Shown: positions 27,104-37,623, numbered from the stretch's first letter. The stretch: DNA of 64,000 bases from Saprospiraceae bacterium (GCA_016708265.1 JADJGA010000011.1:744001-808000); one strand, 5' to 3'. The notes: generated from the letters alone by a model not told the origin. Made by a program: numbers and translations.

Positions 27104-27923
27104 TTTTTTTCTTTTTTTCAATCCTCAAGGCAATTAAAATCCCTATTTCATAAATTAGCAAAATTGGAATACCTACCAAAATCTGAGAAAGCACATCAGG
27201 TGGAGTAATAACTCCTGCCAATATCAGAATGACCACTATAGCATGCTTTCTGTAAGTCCTTAAAAATTTTGCACTTATAATTCCTGCTTTACTCAAAAAA
27301 TATACAACAAGAGGCAATTCAAATATAAATCCGGCAGGTAGTACAAGCATAGTAAGAAAACCAACATAAGAATCAAGTGTTGGCATAGTTTCAGCAAAAT
27401 CACTGACAGTGTAAGTTGCAAAAAACTTTATGGCAAATGGAGCGATTACATAATAACCAAACAGTACCCCAACGAAGAATAATAACCCACTAATCAGAAT
27501 AATTGAACCTGAAAACTTCTTCTCTTTGAGATTTAATCCCGGAGCTACAAACTTCCATACCTCCCATACTATAAGGGGAAAAGCAACAACAAATCCCAGG
27601 ATAGTAGCAACCTTAAAATGTACCATGAATTGCTCTCCCATCTGACGCGTACTCAAAATTAATTTAGGTGCATCAATACAAAAATTTTCTCCCAGAAAAC
27701 ATAAAAAACGGTAAGTAGGGAAATCGTCATTCAAAAAAGCAAAAATGATCTTATCAAAAATGAAGGATTTATATGAAAAAGCTATTGTTGCTATAACAAT
27801 TATATATAACAAAGATCTGAATATTGTCCATCTCAATTCTTCAAGATGATCCATAAAACTCATCTCTTTCATGGGATTTGCTCCCTTTTTGCTTCTGTCT
27901 TTTTTCCCGGAAAAAAATTCCAT
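27096..27923 (-). CDS. tatC: Twin-arginine translocase subunit TatC
   Basis: The multispanning receptor of the Tat pathway, which exports folded proteins. The N-terminus has the diagnostic MSFMDHLEELRWTIFRSL; six membrane helices and the FVVAFPLIVWEVWKFVAPGL and LPLVVYFL segments follow. The length (275) includes a charged tail. TatA/B is not in the window. Codons 18-19 (MKEM) offer an alternative start, but the basic N-terminus is common in Bacteroidota. Confidence 0.95.
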   Translation of the reverse strand: MEFFSGKKDRSKKGANPMKEMSFMDHLEELRWTIFRSLLYIIVIATIAFSYKSFIFDKIIFAFLNDDFPTYRFLCFLGENFCIDAPKLILSTRQMGEQFMVHFKVATILGFVVAFPLIVWEVWKFVAPGLNLKEKKFSGSIILISGLLFFVGVLFGYYVIAPFAIKFFATYTVSDFAETMPTLDSYVGFLTMLVLPAGFIFELPLVVYFLSKAGIISAKFLRTYRKHAIVVILILAGVITPPDVLSQILVGIPILLIYEIGILIALRIEKKKKNA

Positions 27924-28087
27924 TCAATAATTTTTTGCAATATTAACTCATAATTGAGAATTATAGTCCACAATTACTTATCTATTACTATTTGTTCAGC
28001 AATTTTGACATAGTAATACAACAATAAAACCAAATTTGTGTTTAATCAGAGAAAATATATTTTTTTAACAAAAAACTATTCAAAGCC

Positions 28088-28552
28088 ATGGAGTTCAAAA
28101 CTACCATTTCAGTATTATTATTTATTTTTTCTTCTTCACTGTTATTTTCTCAGACTAACTGGACATTGAATTATGATAATTCACTGGTAACAGCTAAAAA
28201 GGACCATAAACCAGTTTTGTTGTTATTCACTGGTTCAGATTGGTGTCCACCTTGTAAAATGCTTGAAAAAAACATACTCGCTTCCCCTGAATTTGAAGAA
28301 TATGCCAATAAAAACCTAGTGCTTGTTAAAGCTGATTTTCCCAGACGTCCTGAAAACCAGTTATCTGAAAAACAAAGATCTCATAATGATAATTTAAACA
28401 GAAAATTCGGCATCAGAGGATTTCCTACAGTGTTAATTCTTGATTATGAAGGCAATGAATTGAACAGAGTGGTAGGTTATCCTGGCACTTCAGCTTCAGT
28501 TTTTATTCAGAATATTGTTGAAAAAACGAAAGAAATCCAGAAAAAATCATAA
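28088..28552 (+). CDS. Exported thioredoxin-family protein
   Basis: A 154-residue protein with a signal peptide (residues ~5-22) and a thioredoxin fold. The active site is DWCPPCKMLE with Cys53 and Cys56, and the cis-proline is in RGFPTVLIL. It probably acts as a periplasmic thiol reductase or disulfide partner. It ends 13 nt before der and is likely cotranscribed. Confidence 0.9.
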   Translation: MEFKTTISVLLFIFSSSLLFSQTNWTLNYDNSLVTAKKDHKPVLLLFTGSDWCPPCKMLEKNILASPEFEEYANKNLVLVKADFPRRPENQLSEKQRSHNDNLNRKFGIRGFPTVLILDYEGNELNRVVGYPGTSASVFIQNIVEKTKEIQKKS

Positions 28553-28565
28553 TACAACCCTCAAA

Positions 28566-29873
28566 ATGAAAACTATTGCTATTGTAGGACGGCCCAATGT
28601 AGGCAAATCAACGCTTTTTAACAGATTGTCAGGTGAAAATCAGGCTATTACAGACAATATCAGCGGAGTAACAAGAGACAGGATCTACAATACATGTGAA
28701 TGGAATGGAAAAGAATTTAATGTGATCGATACCGGGGGTTTTGTAAAGAACTCAAATGATGTATTTGAAGCAGAGATCAGGGATCAGGTCCAGATAGCAA
28801 TTGAAGAGGCTGATGCAATAATTTTCCTGGTGGATACAACAACAGGTATTACTGACCTTGATGTTGAAATTGCAGACCTTCTCAGGAAAAGCAAAAAAAC
28901 TGTTTTCCTTGTAGTAAATAAAGCCGATAATTTCGAAAGATTGTTAAGCGCAAATGAATTCTGGAGCCTTGGTTTCGAAAATACTCTGTTTTTATCTGCT
29001 ATAACGGGTTCAGGTACCGGTGAATTACTCGATGCTGTGACTGAATTTATCGGTGAAGAGGTTATTTCTGATACAGAAGCTAAAGTTTATCCAAAAATAG
29101 CTGTAGTGGGACAACCAAATGTCGGGAAATCATCATTTATTAATGCCCTTATCGGAAATAAAAGAAACATCGTTACCGATATTGCCGGCACCACAAGAGA
29201 CTCGACACATACTCTTTATGAAAAATTCGGAAAGGAATTTCAGATCATAGATACTGCAGGGATCAGAAAAAAAAATAAAGTTTTTGAAGACCTTGAGTTT
29301 TATTCTGTACTCAGGGCCATAAGGTCTATCGAAGATGCAGATGTGGTGATTGTGATGATCGATGCAAAAATGGGACTTGAATCGCAGGATATGAGTATTA
29401 TTGATCTTGCTACAAAACGGAAAAAGGGAATTGTTATCCTTATCAATAAATGGGACCTTATAGAAAAGGAAACAAATACAGCCAAAGAAATTGAGGCTAA
29501 TATCAAAAAAAAATTAGGACAATTCAGCGATATTCCAATACTATTTGTGTCAGTACTAAATATGCAGAGAATATACAAAGCTATTGAACTGGCTTTGGAT
29601 GTATATGAAAGAAGACAACAAAAATTTCCTACATCTGAGCTCAATGATTTCATTCTTGAAGCAATAAATAAAATTCCTCATCCTGCATACAGAGGTATTT
29701 ATATAAAAATTAAATACGTTTCACAGGTTCCTAAACATTATCCGGCCTTTGCTTTTTTCTGTAATTATCCCGAAGAAATTAAATCAAATTACAAAAACTT
29801 TCTTGAAAATCAGCTTAGAAGCCATTACGATTTATCCGGAATACCTATAAGCATATATTTCAGAAAAAAATAA
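28566..29873 (+). CDS. der: Ribosome biogenesis GTPase Der (EngA)
   Basis: A double-GTPase needed for 50S subunit maturation. First G domain: GRPNVGKST (residues ~8-16), DTGGF and NKAD. Second: GQPNVGKSS (~183-191), DTAGI and NKWD. A KH-like domain closes the protein (~350-435). The ATG at 28566 places the first G1 motif at the normal distance; an upstream in-frame TTG at 28515 would overlap the thioredoxin gene and is unlikely. Confidence 0.96.
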   Translation: MKTIAIVGRPNVGKSTLFNRLSGENQAITDNISGVTRDRIYNTCEWNGKEFNVIDTGGFVKNSNDVFEAEIRDQVQIAIEEADAIIFLVDTTTGITDLDVEIADLLRKSKKTVFLVVNKADNFERLLSANEFWSLGFENTLFLSAITGSGTGELLDAVTEFIGEEVISDTEAKVYPKIAVVGQPNVGKSSFINALIGNKRNIVTDIAGTTRDSTHTLYEKFGKEFQIIDTAGIRKKNKVFEDLEFYSVLRAIRSIEDADVVIVMIDAKMGLESQDMSIIDLATKRKKGIVILINKWDLIEKETNTAKEIEANIKKKLGQFSDIPILFVSVLNMQRIYKAIELALDVYERRQQKFPTSELNDFILEAINKIPHPAYRGIYIKIKYVSQVPKHYPAFAFFCNYPEEIKSNYKNFLENQLRSHYDLSGIPISIYFRKK

Positions 29874-29882
29874 TGCTCTGAA

Positions 29883-30440
29883 ATGAAAGCCGAGAAAATT
29901 AATATTGAAGGAATCATAGTTTTTACTCCGGATGTATTTTCAGATAAGAGAGGCTATTTCTTTGAATCTTTCAATGCATCACAGTTCGAAGAACTTACAG
30001 GACTAAATATCAGTTTTGTTCAGGATAATGAATCCTTTTCCCGATTTGGTGTTTTACGAGGCCTGCATTTCCAGATTCCACCTTTTGAGCAGGGAAAACT
30101 AATCAGGGTTATTCATGGTAAGGTCCTGGATGTTGCTGTTGATATCCGCGAAGATTCAAATACTTTTGGCCAATATTTCTGCATCGAACTTAGCGACGAA
30201 AATAAAAAACAGGTATTTATCCCTTCAGGTTTTGCTCATGGTTTTGTTACTTTAAGCGAAACAGCTATTTTTTCTTATAAATGCACCAATTTTTATCATA
30301 AGGGTTCTGAATCAGGTATAAGATATGATGATCAAAAGTTAAATATAGACTGGAAAATAGATAAAAATAAAATTATACTTTCAGAAAAGGATCTGCTTCT
30401 TCCGGATTTTGGAAATCATAAGAAATTCTATAGCAAATAA
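29883..30440 (+). CDS. rfbC: dTDP-4-dehydrorhamnose 3,5-epimerase
   Basis: Third enzyme of dTDP-L-rhamnose synthesis, a cupin-fold epimerase. Catalytic His62 lies in VLRGLHFQ; KRGYFFESFN, VDIREDSNTFGQY and IPSGFAHGF are family hallmarks. Length 185 is standard. It is followed 20 nt later by rfbD; rfbA and rfbB are not in the window. Confidence 0.95.
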   Translation: MKAEKINIEGIIVFTPDVFSDKRGYFFESFNASQFEELTGLNISFVQDNESFSRFGVLRGLHFQIPPFEQGKLIRVIHGKVLDVAVDIREDSNTFGQYFCIELSDENKKQVFIPSGFAHGFVTLSETAIFSYKCTNFYHKGSESGIRYDDQKLNIDWKIDKNKIILSEKDLLLPDFGNHKKFYSK

Positions 30441-30460
30441 AAATTCAGGTTACTAATAAA

Positions 30461-31321
30461 GTGCAGAAAAAAAAACTGATAATACTTGTCACCGGATCAA
30501 ATGGACAACTTGGCAGAAGCTTCAAAAGTCTTCAACCTGACTTTCCTGATTATGATTTTATTTTTACTGATGTTGACGAGCTGGACATTACTGATCATAA
30601 AGCAGTTTCGGAATTTTTCCGGGTAGTAAATCCTGATTTTTGCATAAACGCTGCAGCATATACAGCTGTCGACAAAGCAGAGACTGAAAAAGAACTATGT
30701 GCCTCAATAAACAAAACAGGACCAAAGAATCTGGCTTTAGCATGTCAAAAATCTGATTGTATATTAATACACATATCTACAGATTATGTTTATGACTGTT
30801 GCGACAATGAAATACTATCAGAAAATAGCCCTGTATCTCCAAAGAGCTGGTATGCAATCAGTAAGCTGGAGGGAGAAAGAGAAATAATAAATATATTGAA
30901 AAATCACATTATCATTCGCACTTCTTGGTTATATTCAGAATTTGGACATAATTTTGTAAAGACTATTATACGTCTTGCAAAAGAAAGAAAAGAACTAAAA
31001 GTAGTAAATGATCAGATCGGCAGCCCAACTTATGCCCCTGACCTCGCTTTAACTATCTTAAACATAATAAATAACTCCTGCAATTTCGGTATATACAATT
31101 ATAGTAATGAAGGATTTATTTCATGGTATGATTTTGCCACAGAGATCATAAAGATAAAGAATCTTGAATGTAGTTTAATGCCGATCAACACATCAGACTA
31201 TCCAACTCCTGCTCCCCGTCCAAAAAACAGCAGACTTTCAAAAGAAAAGATCATAAATGCCTTTCATATTGCAATACCACAATGGTTTGAAAGTTTAAAG
31301 ATCTGCCTCGAGAGGATATAG
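30461..31321 (+). CDS. rfbD: dTDP-4-dehydrorhamnose reductase
   Basis: Last enzyme of dTDP-L-rhamnose synthesis, an NADPH-dependent short-chain reductase. The Rossmann motif is TGSNGQLGRSF (residues ~11-21), the NAAAYTAVDKAE segment is diagnostic, HISTDYVYD carries the catalytic Thr and the YxxxK is in SWYAISKLEGE. It begins with GTG at 30461. The 398-bp gap that follows holds the promoter of the first SusC locus and no gene. Confidence 0.95.
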   Translation: MQKKKLIILVTGSNGQLGRSFKSLQPDFPDYDFIFTDVDELDITDHKAVSEFFRVVNPDFCINAAAYTAVDKAETEKELCASINKTGPKNLALACQKSDCILIHISTDYVYDCCDNEILSENSPVSPKSWYAISKLEGEREIINILKNHIIIRTSWLYSEFGHNFVKTIIRLAKERKELKVVNDQIGSPTYAPDLALTILNIINNSCNFGIYNYSNEGFISWYDFATEIIKIKNLECSLMPINTSDYPTPAPRPKNSRLSKEKIINAFHIAIPQWFESLKICLERI

Positions 31322-31619
31322 AAATCGGTTTAAAACTAAATAGAATTGATATAAATTATTTGAAAAATTATTTTTGAAAAGAAATGTATAACACTTTTCA
31401 AAATATTATTATTCAATTAGAAAATATTCAGTATTTTATTCTTTAAACAAAGATAACAATTAACATTTTTAAAATATAATTTGTAAAAATATTATCAATA
31501 CATTTTGTATTATATTAATAATATATTTATAATTAATTATTAATAAGCAATTATTATATTACTTATTTTTTAATATAAAAAGAGTAAAACGATAATCCTG
31601 ATTTTTTTTTCTTAAATTA

Positions 31620-31651
31620 TTTGAAAGCTAAGTATATTTTACTTAATTTTG
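31620..31651 (+). promoter_or_regulatory. Promoter of SusC/SusD locus 1
   Basis: TTTG (31620-31623), a 20-nt spacer, then TAATTTTG (31644-31651): an exact match to the Bacteroidota -33/-7 pattern. The leader to the ATG at 31720 is about 60 nt. The rest of the gap is very AT-rich with no recognisable RNA. Confidence 0.75.
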
Positions 31652-31719
31652 GTACAACTTAACATTGATTCAATGTTTTGTTGGAGATTTATTTTTTTTA
31701 TTTAACAAAAATGTGTGAT

Positions 31720-34700
31720 ATGAAAAAACTCTTACTTTTACTATTTTCTGTTCTTATTGTCTCATCATCTATGATAGCACAAAGAACAATTAATGGTACA
31801 GTTATTGACGATTCCGGATCACCTCTAATAGGTGCTTCGGTCGTTGTAAAAGAAAACCCTGCAGTAGGTACCATCACAGATCTGGATGGTAAATTCAGAT
31901 TAAAAGTTGATGCAAATGCAAAATCACTTATTGTCTCTTTCATCGGCTTCACAACAATGCAGGTCGAATTGGGAGCATCAAATGAGCTAAGTATTACCTT
32001 GACTCCGGGTGTTCAATTGGAAGATGTGGTTGTAACATCTTTAGGTGTTACAAGGCAAAAAAAATCCCTTGGATATGCCGTTCAGGATGTCAAGGGTGAT
32101 GAAATTGCCAGGGCTAAAGAAACCAATATCATCAATTCATTGTCGGGAAAAATTGCCGGTGTACAAATCACCAATTCCTCAGGAGCTGTCGGTTCATCAT
32201 CAAGGATAGTAATTCGTGGTGCTAACTCTTTGAAAAGCAACAGCCAGCCTCTATTTGTCGTTGACGGTGTACCATTCCTGAATAGTGAATTTAGTGGCGA
32301 TGGAAATGAGGGTGTTAACAGGGGTAATGGAGCCATAGATATTAACCCGGATGATATTGAAAATATTTCAGTATTAAAAGGCCCAAATGCTGCTGCTTTA
32401 TATGGATCTTTGGCTGCCAACGGAGTAGTTTTGATTACAACGAAAGCAGGTTCTCTGAATAGAAAGACTAAAACAAAAGGAATTGGTGTAGAATTATCGA
32501 ATTCAACAACATTTGAGAATCCATTAAGATTGCCAAAATACCAAAATGGGTATGGTCAAGGTTCAGGTGGTGAATTTTCATATGTTGACGGAGCAAATGG
32601 AGGAATAAATGACGGAGTTGATGAAAGCTGGGGTCCAAAATTGGATGCCGGGTTGAAAATTCCTCAATATAACTCTCCAGTTGTAAATGGAGTCAGGGAA
32701 GCAACCGATTGGGTTTCAAGTCCAGACAACGTTAAAGATTTTATTGAAACAGGAATGACATCAACTACCAATCTCGCATTTGGGGGAGCTTCTACATTTG
32801 GAAGTTTTAGATTGTCATTTACTAATATGAATCAAAAAGGTATGATCCCTAATACAGATTACAAAAAAAATACAATATCTTTTGGAGCGTCTGTATTTCC
32901 TGTAGAAAAACTTAATATTTCTGCAACTGCCAATTATGTGCTTTCAAATAGCAATAACATGCCGGGTTACGGCTACGATGCACAAAACGTAATGCAACAG
33001 ATTTTATGGGCTGCACGTCAGGTTTACTATCCGGATCTGAAAAATTATAAAAATGCTGATGGTAGCAAGTATAACTGGAATTATAATTATCATAATAATC
33101 CGTATGCTACTTTGTATGAAAATACTAATAAATTAAACAGGGACAGAATTTACGGGAATGCAAAAATGCAATATGAATTCACTAAGAATTTTTCTGCATT
33201 TGTTCGTGCCGGTGCAGATGGTTATAATAACCTCAACACCCAAAGAGCTGATTGGGGAGATATAGACAATGCTTATGGATATTACTGGGAGGACCTTTCT
33301 ACTTTAAGGCAAACTGTGCTTGACTTTTTATTAATGTATAATACAAAGTTCTCTGATAATTTAGGTTTTGAATTCAGTGCAGGAGGTAGCAGAACAGATA
33401 AAAAATATCACAAAACTTTTGGTGCTGCTGATGAATTGGCTGTAAGGGGACTTTACAATATTAATAACTCAAAAGTTGCTATAAGATCAAATAACAGAAC
33501 TGAAGAAAAGAGATTAAATTCCTTATACTTTGCAGGAAAATTTTCTTTTATGGACGCTCTTTACTTTGATTTCACAGGCAGAAATGACTGGTCAAGTACT
33601 TTGCCGGCTGACAATAATTCTTATTTTTATCCTTCTGTGCAGGCAAGTTGGGTACTCACTGAAATGCTTGATATGAATTCAAATGTGCTTTCATTTGCAA
33701 AGCTTAGGGCAAGCTGGGCTCAGGTAGGAAGTGATACAGATCCTTATAATCTTGCTCCTGTACTTAGTCTTGGAGATGGCTGGAATTCAGCTACAAAATA
33801 TCTTAATCAATTTGTACCTAACAGCTTACCTAATGATCAGTTACAACCAGAAAAAACTGCTTCATTTGAAATTGGAACCGAATTAAGATTCTTTATGAAT
33901 AAAGTAAGTTTGGATCTGACTTATTACAATTCCAATACTTCAAACCAAATCATAAATATTCCGATATCAGCTTCCTCAGGGTATTCAACTAAATATATTA
34001 ATGCAGGAAAGATTACAAATAATGGATTTGAGGTATCTTTAGGTTTCTCACCTTTTAAATCAGAAAAAGGGTTTAACTGGAATATCAATCTGAACTATGC
34101 TAAGAATAATAATGAAGTCGTTGAACTTGCTCCTGGAGTAGAACAATTCGAACTTGGTACTTATTGGGATCTGAAAGTAATGGCTATACCAGGTCAACCT
34201 TTTGGATCTTTATATGGTGCTGATTTCTTAAGGGATGCTGATGGGAATATTGTTCATAGAGCTGGTGTTCCTGTAAAAGGGGATTTAAAGATATTAGGAA
34301 ATTATCAACCAGACTGGACAGGTGGATTTTCAAATGAATTTTCTTATGGAAATTTCATTGCAAGTGTGTTGGTTGATGCACATATGGGAGGTGAACTTTA
34401 TTCCATGACCAATGCTTGGGGCAGATATGCAGGTGCACTTGAAGAATCACTAATTGGAAGAGAAGGAGGAATTGTTGGTTCAGGTGTAAAAGAAGTTGTA
34501 GGTTCAGATGGAAAAATAACATATGTGACAAATGATGTAGTGGTAACTGCTGAAGAATATAATCATGCCGCATTTTCAAACAGTATCCCTGCTGGTAGTG
34601 TTTTTGATGCAAGTTATATTAAGCTGAGAGAGATTAAATTAGGCTATACCTTTAAAAAATTAGGTAAATTACCGATTAGTGAAATAAATATATCATTGGT

Positions 34701-34845
34701 GGGAAGAAATCTTGCTTTATTGTATAGTGTAGTTCCTCATGTTGATCCGGAAACATCTTTCAATCTACGTAATGCTCAGGGTCTTGAATTTGGACAAATT
34801 CCATCTTCCAGAGCTCTTGGATTTAACGTAGGAGTGAAATTTTAG
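31720..34845 (+). CDS. SusC/RagA-type TonB-dependent receptor (locus 1)
   Basis: Outer-membrane TonB-dependent transporter of 1041 residues. A signal peptide is followed by a carboxypeptidase-regulatory-like domain (~22-100, RTINGTVIDDSGSPLIGASV), the plug (~115-240, with IVIRGANS, FVVDGVPF and VLKGPNAAALYGSLAANGV) and a beta-barrel ending in FNVGVKF. It takes up a ligand delivered by the SusD-like lipoprotein 21 nt downstream. I set the start at the ATG 31720 (MKKLLLLLF); an in-frame TTG at 31678 would spoil the signal peptide. Substrate is unknown, as no glycoside hydrolase or regulator is linked. Confidence 0.93.
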   Translation: MKKLLLLLFSVLIVSSSMIAQRTINGTVIDDSGSPLIGASVVVKENPAVGTITDLDGKFRLKVDANAKSLIVSFIGFTTMQVELGASNELSITLTPGVQLEDVVVTSLGVTRQKKSLGYAVQDVKGDEIARAKETNIINSLSGKIAGVQITNSSGAVGSSSRIVIRGANSLKSNSQPLFVVDGVPFLNSEFSGDGNEGVNRGNGAIDINPDDIENISVLKGPNAAALYGSLAANGVVLITTKAGSLNRKTKTKGIGVELSNSTTFENPLRLPKYQNGYGQGSGGEFSYVDGANGGINDGVDESWGPKLDAGLKIPQYNSPVVNGVREATDWVSSPDNVKDFIETGMTSTTNLAFGGASTFGSFRLSFTNMNQKGMIPNTDYKKNTISFGASVFPVEKLNISATANYVLSNSNNMPGYGYDAQNVMQQILWAARQVYYPDLKNYKNADGSKYNWNYNYHNNPYATLYENTNKLNRDRIYGNAKMQYEFTKNFSAFVRAGADGYNNLNTQRADWGDIDNAYGYYWEDLSTLRQTVLDFLLMYNTKFSDNLGFEFSAGGSRTDKKYHKTFGAADELAVRGLYNINNSKVAIRSNNRTEEKRLNSLYFAGKFSFMDALYFDFTGRNDWSSTLPADNNSYFYPSVQASWVLTEMLDMNSNVLSFAKLRASWAQVGSDTDPYNLAPVLSLGDGWNSATKYLNQFVPNSLPNDQLQPEKTASFEIGTELRFFMNKVSLDLTYYNSNTSNQIINIPISASSGYSTKYINAGKITNNGFEVSLGFSPFKSEKGFNWNINLNYAKNNNEVVELAPGVEQFELGTYWDLKVMAIPGQPFGSLYGADFLRDADGNIVHRAGVPVKGDLKILGNYQPDWTGGFSNEFSYGNFIASVLVDAHMGGELYSMTNAWGRYAGALEESLIGREGGIVGSGVKEVVGSDGKITYVTNDVVVTAEEYNHAAFSNSIPAGSVFDASYIKLREIKLGYTFKKLGKLPISEINISLVGRNLALLYSVVPHVDPETSFNLRNAQGLEFGQIPSSRALGFNVGVKF

Positions 34846-34866
34846 TAATCTTAAATTGTTTTAACT

Positions 34867-36396
34867 ATGAAAAAATTAAATATAATAGGAATATCATTGA
34901 TTTTAATCTCATTCCTTTTTGTTATCAATTCATGTACCAAGGATTTTGAAGAGATCAATACTAATCCAAATGATGCTGAATTGAGCAAAGCTTCCCCTTC
35001 AATGTTGCTTACTAACAGTATTGAAAGTATGACTGACAGGGTTCAGGAAATATTTTTGGGTGAGGAAATGGGAAATTGCTGGGCACAGCATGAAGCAAAG
35101 TGCCAATACACAGATGAAGATCGCTATATTTACAGAACTTCGGTTGTAAATAATTCATGGGCAAGTTTTTATGCTGCAAATGGAATGGATGTTCAGGCAT
35201 TGTACAATGTTGCAGTTGTACAAAAACACAATAATTATCAGGGTGTTGCATTAGTTTTAAAAAGCTATATTGCATCATTACTGACAGATCTTTTTGGACC
35301 AATACCATATTCAGAAGCCTGGAAAGGAGCTGAAAATACTCTCCCTAAATATGATTCCCAGGAATCAATTTACAAGGATGTTTTGGCTAAACTGGCAGAA
35401 GCTAATACCTTACTTGACGATCATGGTGATGGGATAGAAGGAGATATTCTTTTTGATGGTGATATTCTAAAATGGAAAAAATTTGCCAATTCCCTGAGAA
35501 TGCGACTTCTGCTCAGAATGTCAGGAAAAGATGCTGCTACCGCTACTACAGAATTAACTAAAATGATTGGTGATCCAACCACATATCCAATTTTTGAAAG
35601 TAATGATGATAATGCTGCATTGAAATATTTAGGTTCAGCTCCGAATAATCATCCAATGAATGAGAACAGAAAAACAAGGGATGACCACAGAGTAAGTAAA
35701 ACTTTAGTAGATATGATGTGGACAAATTCTCCAAATCTGGATTACAGGATTTGTATTTATGCTGAAAGAATAGGCAATTCATTTGAAGGTATGCCAAATG
35801 GATTGACATCATCAAAAGCATTAGCTTACAAAGGCAATGGAATAAAAAATACATGTAAAGTAGGTAGTTATTTCACACAGGCGACAGCTCCGGGTATGCT
35901 TATGAGCTATGCAGAATTGCAGTTTATTTTGGCTGAAGCCGCTTTCAAAGGATATGTTCCCGGTGGAATGACAAAAGCAGAAGAATATTACTATGAAGGG
36001 ATTTATGGTTCTTATGCTCAGTTTGGCGATGATCTTATAGCTAAAGTTCCTGCTGCCTGGTTACCATCGGCTGATGCAAATTCAGATTCACTTGCTGCAG
36101 ATTATATTGCAAAAGATATCTATGGTTGGGATGCTGCTAAAGGTATGGAATTGATAGCTTCCCAAAGATGGGCTGCAACTTTCGATCAGGGACTGCAAAG
36201 CTGGATAGAGTGGCGAAGAACAGGATTTCCGGTTTTAATACCTGCTGAAGACGGAACAAATAATGGAAAAATACCCGTAAGGTTCCCTTATCCAACAGAT
36301 GAGGCTGCCAGAAACCCAACAGCTCTCGGAGAAGGTGTTAAATTGCTTGGTGGATCTGATGATCTGAATACAAGAGTTTGGTGGGATGTTAATTAA
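34867..36396 (+). CDS. SusD/RagB-type surface lipoprotein (locus 1)
   Basis: A 509-residue lipoprotein with a lipobox ending VINSC (Cys ~23) and then the acidic DFEEINTNPNDAE stretch. The helical SusD-like fold is shown by LTDLFGPIPYSEAW, LRMRLLLRMSG, SYAELQFILAEAAFKG and LIASQRWAATF. It caps the SusC barrel and captures substrate at the cell surface. Of the two SusD proteins here it is the longer and belongs to the SusD-like_2 type. Confidence 0.92.
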   Translation: MKKLNIIGISLILISFLFVINSCTKDFEEINTNPNDAELSKASPSMLLTNSIESMTDRVQEIFLGEEMGNCWAQHEAKCQYTDEDRYIYRTSVVNNSWASFYAANGMDVQALYNVAVVQKHNNYQGVALVLKSYIASLLTDLFGPIPYSEAWKGAENTLPKYDSQESIYKDVLAKLAEANTLLDDHGDGIEGDILFDGDILKWKKFANSLRMRLLLRMSGKDAATATTELTKMIGDPTTYPIFESNDDNAALKYLGSAPNNHPMNENRKTRDDHRVSKTLVDMMWTNSPNLDYRICIYAERIGNSFEGMPNGLTSSKALAYKGNGIKNTCKVGSYFTQATAPGMLMSYAELQFILAEAAFKGYVPGGMTKAEEYYYEGIYGSYAQFGDDLIAKVPAAWLPSADANSDSLAADYIAKDIYGWDAAKGMELIASQRWAATFDQGLQSWIEWRRTGFPVLIPAEDGTNNGKIPVRFPYPTDEAARNPTALGEGVKLLGGSDDLNTRVWWDVN

Positions 36397-36430
36397 TTAG
36401 AATATTTTTAATAATTTTAAAAACTAAAAA

Positions 36431-37267
36431 ATGAAACTAAAAATAAATATTTCAATTTTAGCATTTGCACTTTTAGTATTCCTTTTTATTTCTTGTAATA
36501 AAGAGGAAGATTTGCTAACTCCAGATGCAAAAACTGGTGGCCTTGTTGTGCCAACTTCTGGTATACCATATAAACTTGGAGCCACCCCTACTGTAAACGT
36601 TAGTGTCTTTGTTCCCCAAGGGCCTGCCATTAGTAAAGTAGAAGTTTACAATACCTATACAGGAAAAGTTAGTGGAGAAACAAAAACATCTAACCAATCT
36701 TTAATGGCTACATTTGATGTTAATGGTGAAAATGTCAGTAAAGATGTTACAAAAACATTCTCAGTAAAGTATACAGATTTGATCAAGGGATTGACTTATA
36801 ATGGTGGAGCTCTTCCATCAAATGAAGGACTATTGCCAATTGGAGATTATTGGACATTTAATTATACCAGCGTATTAAGTGACGGAAGAGCTGTAGTTAA
36901 TAATGCCAAAACCAAAATTTCTGTTGCAAATCAATATGCAGGGGCATACTTGTGTACTGGAGTTTTTACCCACCCTACTGCTGGGCCAAGACCTATCAAC
37001 GAAGAAAAGTTCTTAACTCCAGTAGGTGCATACACTTGTAATATTCCTGCCGGGGATTTAGGAGCCAGTGGATACGCTGTTGATATTACAGTTGATCCTG
37101 TAACAAATGAAGTATCATTTTCAAACGGTGTTCCAACTGCAATGATTGGTTCTACAACGCAGAAATCATATTTTGAACCTTCAACAGGTAAGTTTTATTT
37201 GCATTATTTTTATGTAGGAGCAACTGGAAATCGTATTATGGATGAAGAATACACTCCGATTAAGTAA
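36431..37267 (+). CDS. Accessory surface lipoprotein (SusE-like position)
   Basis: A 278-residue lipoprotein (lipobox FLFISC, Cys ~22) made largely of beta-strands. I recognise no named domain. It sits 34 nt after SusD in the place where SusE/F-type or other surface glycan-binding lipoproteins occur, and shares the terminator that ends the locus. A role in ligand binding is inferred from position only. Confidence 0.75.
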   Translation: MKLKINISILAFALLVFLFISCNKEEDLLTPDAKTGGLVVPTSGIPYKLGATPTVNVSVFVPQGPAISKVEVYNTYTGKVSGETKTSNQSLMATFDVNGENVSKDVTKTFSVKYTDLIKGLTYNGGALPSNEGLLPIGDYWTFNYTSVLSDGRAVVNNAKTKISVANQYAGAYLCTGVFTHPTAGPRPINEEKFLTPVGAYTCNIPAGDLGASGYAVDITVDPVTNEVSFSNGVPTAMIGSTTQKSYFEPSTGKFYLHYFYVGATGNRIMDEEYTPIK

Positions 37268-37290
37268 TACTTGAATCAAATTTAAATAAA

Positions 37291-37318
37291 AAAGGGCTGC
37301 ATTTTGCAGCCTTTTTTT
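37291..37318 (+). terminator. Terminator of SusC/SusD locus 1
   Basis: GGCTGC (37295-37300) and GCAGCC (37306-37311) form the stem around ATTTT, followed by seven T. The stem is nearly the same as that ending locus 2. The 421-bp gap to the next gene also holds the locus 2 promoter and no gene. Confidence 0.9.
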
Positions 37319-37590
37319 ATTTATAATATTTATTTATTATGCGCTAAATCTAAATATTTATCAATGATTCATTCATGTTTTGCTATATCGTAACATTTCG
37401 GCATATTTTTTAACTTATTTCAATTATTTGAATTATATTATACTAAAAAATTGGAATTTAAGATATTTCAGTATGGTTCAAATCAAATTTAAATTCTACT
37501 TAACTGATTAATTACTAATACTGATTGTTCAACAAATCACTAAAACTCTCTAAAATCTATTTTCGATTTCGTATATTTTAGACAAATTTG

Positions 37591-37623
37591 TTTGTATTTT
37601 TAAAAAAAAATTGTATAACTTTG
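37591..37623 (+). promoter_or_regulatory. Promoter of SusC/SusD locus 2
   Basis: TTTG (37591-37594), a 21-nt spacer and TAACTTTG (37616-37623), matching the Bacteroidota consensus. About 65 nt of leader precede the ATG. Confidence 0.75.

Noticed and set aside
28515..28565. Longer N-terminus of Der from an upstream TTG
   Set aside because: It would add 17 basic residues ahead of the conserved MKTIAIVGRPNVGKS start and overlap the thioredoxin gene.
31678..31719. TTG start for the first SusC protein
   Set aside because: It would put 14 residues before a normal signal peptide, and the second locus has the same leader with no such extension.
34355..36319. Several 60-100 codon frames on the minus strand opposite the SusD region
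   Set aside because: Low-complexity shadows of the real plus-strand genes, without start context or family resemblance.
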